The notes below the pieces were generated by a model. The model worked only from the letters and a program-made list of their open reading frames with translations. It had not been told where the DNA came from and ran no database searches. A DNA stretch of 16,386 nt from Bacteriovoracaceae bacterium UBA6144 (GTDB lineage Bacteria; Bdellovibrionota; Bacteriovoracia; Bacteriovoracales; Bacteriovoracaceae), in NCBI GenBank assembly GCA_002435705.1, contig DIVA01000045.1, positions 1 to 16,386 on the forward strand, read 5' to 3'. The position numbers and the translations under genes were made by a program. Shown here in pieces: positions 7,452 through 13,694 of the stretch. How positions within the stretch are numbered: the stretch's first letter is position 1; the number at the start of each line of letters is the position of its first letter.

Positions 7452-8144
7452 ATGAAAACATTTCTTATCCTAAGTTTGATTGCCCTTTCTGCCTGTGATG
7501 CTCCCGTCAAGGTGCGCACACCTCCCTCGGATGCTTTCAGCAATAGCATCAACACGAGTGGCAATGGCTCGACTGGCTTTAATCTCACACCTGGAACGAC
7601 GGGGGGAACCACTGGGGGCACCACTACAGGATCCACCACGGGCACAACTGTTGGTGGTACAAGTGGCGGTATCAATTGTATTAAAACAGTCACGGCCTTT
7701 CACTCAGGGCTTGGCAGTGTAGACGTGTGCCAAGACTCAGGTAACGAGGTCATGTTTCGCTTAGGCTTTAATACCACTGATCAAAGCGATGGTACCTGTG
7801 TGGTTCCAATGTTTCGCGACAGCACTGGCAACTCCCTCTACCTTGGTACAGCTCAATGTACCAAACATAACCAGGGCCAAGTGGTGACAGGACAACTGCA
7901 AAAAAACAGACAGGGTTATGCTGGTTATCAAATTAACTCAGTGATGGTATTGAAATACTCAGGCACAAATGCCTTCTTTCAGTGTATGAATGCTTATGGC
8001 GCCCAATATAATGCGTGTCTGAGCTCATTTGGTGGAAATACTTTCTATCAGTCTTATTGTCAGTCACAAGCTCAAACATACATGACAACAATCTGTAATA
8101 CCTTTAAAAATAGTTATCCCTATTCACAGGTTCTTACTCGTTAA
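7452..8144 (+). CDS. Cysteine-rich lipoprotein with Thr/Gly linker
   Basis: The ATG at 7452 gives a 230 aa protein with a classic lipoprotein signal: MKTFLILSLIALSAC, lipobox LSAC with the lipidated C15. The frame opens 33 nt earlier at 7419, but the signal peptide and the GGA just upstream mark 7452 as the real start. After the anchor comes a disordered linker, and residues 48-73 are almost only threonine and glycine (DNA 7593-7670), a tether lifting the globular part off the membrane. The globular domain (74-230) holds eight cysteines (76, 93, 116, 136, 178, 189, 203, 215), enough for four disulfides, which fits an oxidising periplasmic or surface location. No family is recognised. The stop interlocks with that of the convergent gene in TTAA (8141-8144). 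Confidence 0.85.
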   Translation: MKTFLILSLIALSACDAPVKVRTPPSDAFSNSINTSGNGSTGFNLTPGTTGGTTGGTTTGSTTGTTVGGTSGGINCIKTVTAFHSGLGSVDVCQDSGNEVMFRLGFNTTDQSDGTCVVPMFRDSTGNSLYLGTAQCTKHNQGQVVTGQLQKNRQGYAGYQINSVMVLKYSGTNAFFQCMNAYGAQYNACLSSFGGNTFYQSYCQSQAQTYMTTICNTFKNSYPYSQVLTR

Positions 8145-8536
8145 TGTAAATGTTGAGTGTGAACCTTTTCTCCCGACAGCCATTTCTTTAACCAAGATGT
8201 ATATTTTGTCGGCACGATAAGAATGGGAACCAGCACATCGTTTTCCACATCCTGCTCATTCATGACCGGCGCTTTGAGGCTGATGACTAAGAGCCAGTGA
8301 ATTTGCTCCTCTTCAAACATTTTGAGTTGGATCTGAATCTGATGACCCTCCCAGCGCTGCAACCAAGTTTCATCTGCATTCTGAAGGGCTTCCGGTACTT
8401 TTTCCGTAAAGTCCTCATACTCCTCGAAAGGAATATCTGCATCATCTCGATTCTCTAATACCCAAGCAAGAAGCTCGCCTTTTTTGAGCCCAACCCACTC
8501 TAAAACGTCATCTGGTAAATAAAACTCGTCTGCCAT
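8141..8536 (-). CDS. Small acidic hypothetical protein, 131 aa
   Basis: This is a soluble, strongly acidic 131 aa protein of unknown family. It opens MADEFYLPDDVLEWVGLKKGE, which resembles the DNA-contacting strand-turn of small AbrB-like or antitoxin proteins only superficially. A run rich in Asp and Glu follows (27-45), then beta-rich segments (QIQIQLKMF, HWLLVISLKAP, VLVPILIVP) and a short basic C-terminus. The ATG at 8536 is preceded by AAGGATGGAACGAGA, in which GGA at six bases can act as the ribosome binding site. It ends four bases inside the convergent lipoprotein gene with interlocked stops. Its divergent partner starts at 8689. Confidence 0.7.
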   Translation of the reverse strand: MADEFYLPDDVLEWVGLKKGELLAWVLENRDDADIPFEEYEDFTEKVPEALQNADETWLQRWEGHQIQIQLKMFEEEQIHWLLVISLKAPVMNEQDVENDVLVPILIVPTKYTSWLKKWLSGEKVHTQHLH

Positions 8537-8688
8537 TCTCGTTCCATCCTTTGAAATACCTTACCAGATCTTCTGCAGGGATGAAAATTCTTCCCTGCTC
8601 TGATCATTGTTGCCTCTGGGGTAAGATTAAAGAGTCTCTTGAACAGGATGTACTTGGGACAAAAAATATCACAGGAAGTGGAGTTCAC

Positions 8689-9018
8689 ATGTCTCAAGTT
8701 AATAGCACTAAGCCCGACTCAGCTCAAATTCAAGCCCAAGAATTGAATGAACTTTTAAAAATGGCGACACTAGGCCATTTGCCTCTCTTTCATCAAGACT
8801 GGATTCGTGAATCTTTCCGTGAAAATAAGCGCCTCAGCTTTGCTCGCGCAAGTCGCATTGTAGATGAGGGGCTCAAAAAACTCTCTCGCCATGCCACTTA
8901 TGATAGAAAGCAAACAGCTCTCAACGCCTTCACGGCCGAAGAGCGTGTGACATTTATCCAATCTTTTTTCAAAATGGTTGAATATAAAACGCTGGATCAA
9001 ATCAAGGAGCTGCATTGA
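8689..9018 (+). CDS. Hypothetical protein, 109 aa (first gene of the Hsp20-fusion operon)
   Basis: The ATG at 8689 sits behind GGAAGTGGAG with five to six bases of spacing, a strong ribosome binding site. A longer frame from 8551 exists, but its first 46 residues have unnatural composition and cover the intergenic region. The 109 aa product is soluble and mainly helical, with a polar N-terminus (1-20) and then helices such as QELNELLKMATLG and FARASRIVDEGLKKLS. No family is recognised. Its stop TGA overlaps the TTG start of the next gene (TTGA, 9015-9018), so the two are translationally coupled and this protein is the first of a three-gene unit ending in the coiled-coil/Hsp20 protein. Confidence 0.75.
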   Translation: MSQVNSTKPDSAQIQAQELNELLKMATLGHLPLFHQDWIRESFRENKRLSFARASRIVDEGLKKLSRHATYDRKQTALNAFTAEERVTFIQSFFKMVEYKTLDQIKELH

Positions 9019-9296
9019 TTAGACTTTTAAGTCTTATCCTAGGCTTCCCTCTGCTCGCCCATGCGGAATACCGTGTGTATCAGTACATGGTCATGCCCAA
9101 AACCAAGCAATTTGTGGTGAATGATTCCGGAGCACAAACTCAGCGCTCTACACTTAATCCTGTGGCTTTCATCGCCTACAACGGAGGCAACGGAGCAGTG
9201 GATGTAACTCTCATGCGTTCTTGGATGTGCCCAGGATACACGGGAAAAAAAGACTTTTGTCCTCACCCATCTGAGAGGGGGGCAAATCGTGAGTAA
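9015..9296 (+). CDS. Small secreted protein, 93 aa
   Basis: The start is TTG at 9015, chosen because AAGGAG (9005-9010) stands five bases upstream and because the codons directly after it encode a signal peptide, MIRLLSLILGFPLLAHA, with a probable AHA|E signal peptidase I cleavage after residue 17. The mature 76 aa begins EYRVYQY and contains two cysteines in a WMCPGYTGKKDFC segment, likely one disulfide in the periplasm. No family can be named with confidence. The end overlaps the next gene by eight bases. Its position between two apparently cytoplasmic proteins is curious for an operon of one function. Confidence 0.72.
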   Translation: MIRLLSLILGFPLLAHAEYRVYQYMVMPKTKQFVVNDSGAQTQRSTLNPVAFIAYNGGNGAVDVTLMRSWMCPGYTGKKDFCPHPSERGANRE

Positions 9297-10449
9297 TGAA
9301 ATAAGTGCAACGACTAAAATTCATCAAGCGAAGCTGAATAACCTTCAAAAACAAAATAATCGTGAAGTCGATTACGTACAAAACAATCACGAAAAACGCC
9401 TCGGGGAAATCAAGAAAGATCATGAGATAGAAATTCAAAATGTCAGAGATGGTAACCGAGAAAAGATATCTGGAGAAATCGAGAAAAAAGAGAAAGCCTT
9501 GGGAGAGCTCAAGAAATCTCTCGAGCAAACACAGATGCTAACTGAATCCGAGCAAAAAAGACTACAACTTCATAATCAGCAACGCTCTCAAGAAATTCTC
9601 GCGGGCCACCAAGAGCGAGTTTCGTCTATCGTGGAAAAAAATGAAGAACAGATCAAAGATATCAACGAACGCTTCAATGACAAAATCACCGTCCTTCAGA
9701 AGCAATCCGAGTTGATGCTCAATGATCAGGATGAGCGCTCAAGAAATAGTCTTAACACCCAAAAAGACCTCTACACTGATAAGATCCAGTCTCAGCGACA
9801 TAACTTTCAATCGACCTTTGAGCACGAAGGAAGAAAGTTTGACTCTCAGCTCGACCGTCAAAAATCCACAACCAAGAAAACGCTGGCCCATCAGGAAAAA
9901 GAAGGTCAGGTAAAACTGGCCCAGACCAGTGAGAAGTTTGTGAAACTCAATCAAGAGGCCATTGAGCATCAACAAAAATCCGCTGCTGAGCGTGAGCAGA
10001 TTTTTGAAAAGAAATTTCAAACTCAGCTTGCTCGCCATACAGAAACGGAAAAAAACCTGGATGGACTTCACACTAAGTTTCTTAATGAATCAAAAGATAA
10101 ACTCACAGAGCGCATCGCTCTTGAAACTAAAAAATCAGAAGATCCATTTTTCAAATTTACCGAACTCAAACCGACTCTGACTCCTACCCCTGATGGTTAC
10201 GAACTCCGGATCAAAGTCCCCGACTACGCCAAAGAGGAAGTAAAGCTAACGACGAATATAAAAGAGCTCGTTCTCACGGCTAATCGTCGCCACCAAGACG
10301 AGAGGACATCCGAAGCTGGAGTGTTTCAAAAAGTAAATAAAGTTGAATCGCTAGTCAGTCGTATTCCAGTGGATAATGTCCTGAACGCAAGAAAGATGAC
10401 TAAGGAATGGGTTGATGGGGAGCTCATTTTTAGAGTATTTAAAGCCTAA
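9289..10449 (+). CDS. Long coiled-coil protein with C-terminal Hsp20/alpha-crystallin domain
   Basis: The start is GTG at 9289 behind GAGAGGGGGG with six bases of spacing; the gene overlaps the previous one by eight bases. Residues about 8-282 form a highly charged, Gln/Glu/Lys-rich coiled coil with almost no glycine or proline. Residues about 284-386 match a small heat-shock (alpha-crystallin) domain: DGYELRIKVPDYAKEEVKL and ELVLTANRR strands, then SLVSRIPVDNV (the position of the usual LP motif) and the closing GELIFRVFK. Hsp20 proteins are ATP-independent holdases of about 150 aa with short N-terminal arms. Here the arm is replaced by a rod of some 280 residues, which would give a very different oligomer, perhaps a fibre or cytoskeletal scaffold. 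There is no signal peptide, so it should be cytoplasmic. The stop is interlocked with acylphosphatase's stop. Confidence 0.88.
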   Translation: MSNEISATTKIHQAKLNNLQKQNNREVDYVQNNHEKRLGEIKKDHEIEIQNVRDGNREKISGEIEKKEKALGELKKSLEQTQMLTESEQKRLQLHNQQRSQEILAGHQERVSSIVEKNEEQIKDINERFNDKITVLQKQSELMLNDQDERSRNSLNTQKDLYTDKIQSQRHNFQSTFEHEGRKFDSQLDRQKSTTKKTLAHQEKEGQVKLAQTSEKFVKLNQEAIEHQQKSAAEREQIFEKKFQTQLARHTETEKNLDGLHTKFLNESKDKLTERIALETKKSEDPFFKFTELKPTLTPTPDGYELRIKVPDYAKEEVKLTTNIKELVLTANRRHQDERTSEAGVFQKVNKVESLVSRIPVDNVLNARKMTKEWVDGELIFRVFKA

Positions 10450-10727
10450 GACTCCACCACAAAATCAGAAAAACTAAGAGTTTTTATTTCCTTGATGTCA
10501 TCAAGCACTTCACGGACATCCGCCCCAGAAGGGCCGGTGGTAGCAAAACGACGCACCGATTTGAGTGATTCAATATCCCCTTGGGCCAAAACTTCAACCG
10601 ACCCATCTGGTTGGTTTTTCACATAGCCTACAACTGGCAGTTTTTGAGTTTTTATGAACTCGACAATACTCACGCGGTAGCCCACTTTCTGGACACTTCC
10701 CCTCACAATTAACTTCATTTCAAGCAT
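10446..10727 (-). CDS. acyP: Acylphosphatase
   Basis: Acylphosphatase hydrolyses the carboxyl-phosphate bond of acyl phosphates such as acetyl phosphate or 1,3-bisphosphoglycerate. The 93 aa length is typical. The phosphate-binding loop RGSVQKVGYR (9-18) ends in the catalytic R18, and GYVKNQPDGSVEV (34-46) supplies the catalytic N38. The usual glycine after VQ (VQGVGFR) is lysine here (K14), a change inside the anion-binding loop. The ATG at 10727 follows GAGGA at a good distance and is preferred over the ATG three codons later. It stands alone on its strand and is divergent from the APP1-like gene across 89 bp. Confidence 0.92.
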   Translation of the reverse strand: MLEMKLIVRGSVQKVGYRVSIVEFIKTQKLPVVGYVKNQPDGSVEVLAQGDIESLKSVRRFATTGPSGADVREVLDDIKEIKTLSFSDFVVES

Positions 10728-10804
10728 ACATTCCTCACTTGAGTCTGATTGTCCCTTAGATTAAGAATTTCTTCAAGACTGATGCAAGGATTCAAGACTA
10801 CTGC

Positions 10805-10810
10805 TAGAAT
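10805..10810 (+). promoter_or_regulatory. Candidate -10 element of leaderless promoter for the 10817 gene (TAGAAT)
   Basis: TAGAAT is followed by CATTAA and then the ATG at 10817. It matches five of six -10 consensus positions, and the six-base gap places the transcription start at the ATG. The region has no ribosome binding site and no convincing -35. Confidence 0.5.
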
Positions 10811-10816
10811 CATTAA

Positions 10817-11896
10817 ATGCGAAGACCGCATTTACTTCACCTGACAGCTATCTCAACTGATCATAATTTGTCCGTGAGGGCATCGCTATCCTTATCCCAT
10901 CAGGCCCGCCATCAGTTTTGGCAAAACCCACTTCCTAACCTTGCTCCCATTCGCCCTATTGAGGGCCTGGGACTTTTGAGTTCAAGACGATTTAGACTAC
11001 GAATAATTGGTACTAATCAAGAAGGCGAAGAGCTACTTAATAAAGAATACGATTCTGACTCTTTTGGTGAATTTAATCTCCGCATTCCTCATCCCACCCA
11101 AGGTCCCGTGGCGCGGCTTTTGATTTTTGAAACTCGCACTCACCCAGGTCTTGAGCTTCTCATCGGAAGTTTCATCCCCATGAACGTGCGAGAGAAAAAG
11201 CAGATTCTCATTACTGATTTTGATAAGACCTTGGTCGATACTCGCTACCACTCACCACGAGAACTCTTCTTGTCATTAAGAAAGCCTCTTGGCTACTTCC
11301 CTCCGGTGCCTGCATCTATCAAGCTCGTAAAGTCCTACATTGAAGGTGGGTTCCAGCCATTTGTTCTCTCGGCTTCCCCGCATTTCTATGAAAATGCCAT
11401 GCGAGACTGGCTCTACCGCAATCAGATTTTTACTTCAAATATTTACCTCAAAGACTATCGTCGGGTGTTTGCTTTTTTTGAGGGTGACCTGGCCCCCAAA
11501 GATCTCAAGACCCAAGGGTTTTATAAGCTCAATCATTTGGTTAATATTCTATTGATGACGGGCATCCCAGAAGAGTTGATTCTCGTCGGCGATGGCTTCG
11601 AGAGTGATACGATTATCTATCTCACTTTGCAGAGCGTGATCAATGGACGCCAAGACCCGTGGGTGGTGTGGAATGCAATTAAGCAGGACGAAGGGTTCAA
11701 ACTAACTAACCGCCAGCATTTTCATTTCTTATCAAAGTTTTATCAGCTAAAAAACCTATGTGAAACCAGTACTCACTGTAAAATTCGTATCCACATCCGC
11801 TGTAAAAAAGACATGCTCGCCAAGTGGCATACTAAAAAATTCAAGTATGAGTTTCTTAACCGCTTGCTTCCAAGCGTAGATTTTTACGAAGGCTAG
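10817..11896 (+). CDS. APP1-like (DUF2183) HAD-type phosphatase
   Basis: The 359 aa protein carries a C-terminal phosphatase domain of the APP1/LNS2-like type, a HAD-superfamily fold first known from yeast phosphatidate phosphatase App1. Residues 128-270 show all four motifs: TDFDKTLVDT (133-142, nucleophile D134 and acid D136), VLSASP (183-188, S185 as the motif II residue), the lysine in GFYKLNH (K237) and VGDGFESD (257-264) for magnesium. The N-terminal part (56-120) looks like the beta-sandwich that precedes this domain in relatives. The final 90 residues are basic and unassigned. There is no signal peptide. The expected substrate is phosphatidic acid or another phosphomonoester, which is inference. 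The start lacks a ribosome binding site and has the leaderless spacing. It stops two bases short of the convergent small membrane protein gene. Confidence 0.88.
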   Translation: MRRPHLLHLTAISTDHNLSVRASLSLSHQARHQFWQNPLPNLAPIRPIEGLGLLSSRRFRLRIIGTNQEGEELLNKEYDSDSFGEFNLRIPHPTQGPVARLLIFETRTHPGLELLIGSFIPMNVREKKQILITDFDKTLVDTRYHSPRELFLSLRKPLGYFPPVPASIKLVKSYIEGGFQPFVLSASPHFYENAMRDWLYRNQIFTSNIYLKDYRRVFAFFEGDLAPKDLKTQGFYKLNHLVNILLMTGIPEELILVGDGFESDTIIYLTLQSVINGRQDPWVVWNAIKQDEGFKLTNRQHFHFLSKFYQLKNLCETSTHCKIRIHIRCKKDMLAKWHTKKFKYEFLNRLLPSVDFYEG

Positions 11897-11898
11897 CT

Positions 11899-12108
11899 TT
11901 AGGCCATCAGTAAACTTGGCGCAAACGTGATAAAATAGCCTAAACTAAAATAGAATCCCATTTTATGAAAGCGCTGAGCTTGCTGAGGATTCATTTTTGC
12001 CGTGAGAGGGAGACGTTGAAAATCAAAGCTGACCACTTCCAAATAGATGCGAAACACTGCCAACATCATTCCTACAGTTGTTACTATCGGCTCATCCATC
12101 CAGTTCAT
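11899..12108 (-). CDS. Small membrane protein, 69 aa
   Basis: This 69 aa frame encodes two hydrophobic stretches, about residues 8-26 (IVTTVGMMLAVFRIYLEVV) and 51-69 (FYFSLGYFITFAPSLL at its core), separated by a polar loop that is rich in Gln and Lys. It would be a two-span inner-membrane protein. The ATG at 12108 has a strong ribosome binding site, AAAAAAGGA at five bases, which supports it as a real gene despite its size. The frame neatly fills the space between the APP1-like gene (2 bp away) and the divergent start at 12138. No family is recognised. Confidence 0.65.
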   Translation of the reverse strand: MNWMDEPIVTTVGMMLAVFRIYLEVVSFDFQRLPLTAKMNPQQAQRFHKMGFYFSLGYFITFAPSLLMA

Positions 12109-12113
12109 ATCGA

Positions 12114-12129
12114 TCCTTTTTTAAAAGGA
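12114..12129. promoter_or_regulatory. Palindrome supplying Shine-Dalgarno sites on both strands
   Basis: TCCTTTT and AAAAGGA flank a central TT. Read on the plus strand the right arm is the AAAGGA ribosome binding site of the 12138 gene (eight bases from ATG). Read on the minus strand the left arm is the AAGGA site of the 12108 gene (five bases from ATG). The two start codons are only 29 bp apart, so neither gene's promoter fits between them. Confidence 0.6.
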
Positions 12130-12137
12130 CTTTTTGC

Positions 12138-13658
12138 ATGAGTGCACTTAGTCCTTTAAGGCTGATCGGTAACCCGGAAGAAAATTTTTATGTGTTAGGA
12201 AAGAAGCATCAGGAGGAGTACAAAAATTTCCGCCTCAAGCTCTTTGGCGTGCCGAACCTTAGCCGCCAACTCAATTTCCTCACCAAGAAAGTCCGAAAGA
12301 CTGAGCCCCTTACTCTGCCGGCAAACTTCTGGGGTGCTTGGCTTAAGGCCTACTGCGAAGGTTTAGAAGAAAGCCCTACTGAGTACCTAGAGTTCCTCCA
12401 CAAACTCGAAGCCTCTTCGCTTCTTTGCGGCTCAAACTCTGCCTTCATTTGGGACAAAGATCTTCAAACAACTCACTTCCTGCGCACCATCGACTGGCCA
12501 CTTCATCTAGGAAGTGAACAAGAGCTTATTTATTTGCAAGTTCCCAACCATCATTCACTTGTGTTCCAAACCATTAAAGGGCTCCCCTTTCTCCCTTTAA
12601 CGATGATGAACTCCAAGGGTCTCTGCCTTGGGATTCATAGAAAATTTGCTCGAATCTCCGAGCCCCAGGGCCTTGAGATTGGTCAACTCTCCATTGAAAC
12701 ACTGATGCAATCAACCGATTGCCAGACAGCTCGAAAATATCTCAAAGGCAAACAAACCCTTCAGCACTGGGGCTTAGTGCTGCTAGATAAAAATCATGAA
12801 ATTCTTGCCCTCGATATGGCAGGGCCGCAAGTCGATGTGATCCAAACACCGATGCCCCTAGATCAGGTCATCTGCTTTAATGCGGCTCCTCTGGTCAAAA
12901 ATAAAATCATCTCTGAGAGTGAACCCGCTTTTTTATCAGAGCTTTGTAAAAGACAGCGGCAGTGGTGCATCACACATCTGGTACACAAAAAAGAACATCC
13001 CCTACAACAGTTGACTCGAATCCCAAAAAACTTCTCTCTCTCTGCTATCAATACTCATACTCTGGCATCCCTGCAGCTTACTCCCACCACTCATAGCTTG
13101 GAGCTTGTGACTGGGAGCTTTCCTGCCTGGAACCAAGGTGAGATTGTGAGCTACTCAAATATTTTTGAAAAGCACATGCGCGAGATGAGTTCTCAAAAAA
13201 GTACTCTCTCCCAAGCACAAACAAATTTATGGAAAGCCCATCATGCCTATAGCTTGGCACAGAAAGCTTATGATGAAGCAGACCTCACAGCAGCCTTTCA
13301 CCATTTACAGATGGGAATTGCCCAAGCCGATTCTCAACTCAAAGCTTTAGGTCAGTGGGTGTTAGCCTACTGGAACTGGAGTCACTTGAAGGGTGTTCGC
13401 CTAAGACTGCTGCAGTACCGGGAACTGCTGGGTTTAGAAAAAAATATGAACTCCACACACCTTCCTCACCTTAAGCTCTTAAAGCTTCTCTATGAAATGG
13501 AGCTGTCCTTGGCACCCACAGTGACAACAGAGGAGCTGGGTGAAAAGCTTAAAAGTGTCGCTGATCGCTGCCTTGTGGGTCAGAGCTTAGAGAGGAGCGA
13601 GTTTATAAAAAAGATTCAGGCCCGACTGGATTTTCAAGATATTCTCATCTCTGATTAA
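12138..13658 (+). CDS. C45/NAAA-like Ntn-hydrolase family protein (putative)
   Basis: From the ATG at 12138, behind AAAGGA, the protein is 506 aa; an upstream ATG at 12078 would run into the divergent gene and is rejected. The central part resembles cysteine Ntn hydrolases of the acyltransferase/acid-ceramidase type. A propeptide-like helical region of 96 residues ends at LLCGSNSAFIWD, where C97 would be the autoprocessed nucleophile. FLRTIDWPL (114-122) corresponds to the RNLDW segment with R116 and D119, and LTMMNSKGLCLGIHR matches the TGMN.KGL turn. A helical C-terminal region (about 350-506) is unassigned and may be TPR-like. There is no signal peptide. Known relatives cleave or form linear amides, such as penicillin side chains, N-acylethanolamines and bile-acid conjugates. 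The substrate here is unknown and the assignment rests on a few motifs. Confidence 0.7.
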   Translation: MSALSPLRLIGNPEENFYVLGKKHQEEYKNFRLKLFGVPNLSRQLNFLTKKVRKTEPLTLPANFWGAWLKAYCEGLEESPTEYLEFLHKLEASSLLCGSNSAFIWDKDLQTTHFLRTIDWPLHLGSEQELIYLQVPNHHSLVFQTIKGLPFLPLTMMNSKGLCLGIHRKFARISEPQGLEIGQLSIETLMQSTDCQTARKYLKGKQTLQHWGLVLLDKNHEILALDMAGPQVDVIQTPMPLDQVICFNAAPLVKNKIISESEPAFLSELCKRQRQWCITHLVHKKEHPLQQLTRIPKNFSLSAINTHTLASLQLTPTTHSLELVTGSFPAWNQGEIVSYSNIFEKHMREMSSQKSTLSQAQTNLWKAHHAYSLAQKAYDEADLTAAFHHLQMGIAQADSQLKALGQWVLAYWNWSHLKGVRLRLLQYRELLGLEKNMNSTHLPHLKLLKLLYEMELSLAPTVTTEELGEKLKSVADRCLVGQSLERSEFIKKIQARLDFQDILISD

Positions 13659-13694
13659 CTAGACGATGGGCCTGAGATTTTGCTAAAAACACTC

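Noticed and set aside
7593..7670. Tandem repeat or CRISPR-like array in the ACC/GGC-rich stretch.
   Set aside because: The repeats are irregular, very short and in frame as Thr/Gly codons; this is a protein linker.
7439..7722. Three overlapping frames antisense or out of frame to the lipoprotein gene, rich in Val/Pro or Arg/Ser.
   Set aside because: They arise from the low-complexity Thr/Gly codons of the linker region; none has a ribosome binding site or natural composition.
8551..8688. N-terminal extension of 46 residues for the 109 aa gene.
   Set aside because: The strong GGAAGTGGAG site is just before the internal ATG at 8689, and the extension looks non-coding.
9211..9528. 105 aa hydrophobic frame antisense to the coiled-coil gene.
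   Set aside because: Antisense of Lys/Glu-rich coding sequence gives Phe/Leu-rich artefacts; no ribosome binding site supports it.
12078..12137. Upstream ATG for the C45-like gene.
   Set aside because: It would overlap the divergent 69 aa gene and has no ribosome binding site, while the ATG at 12138 follows AAAGGA.
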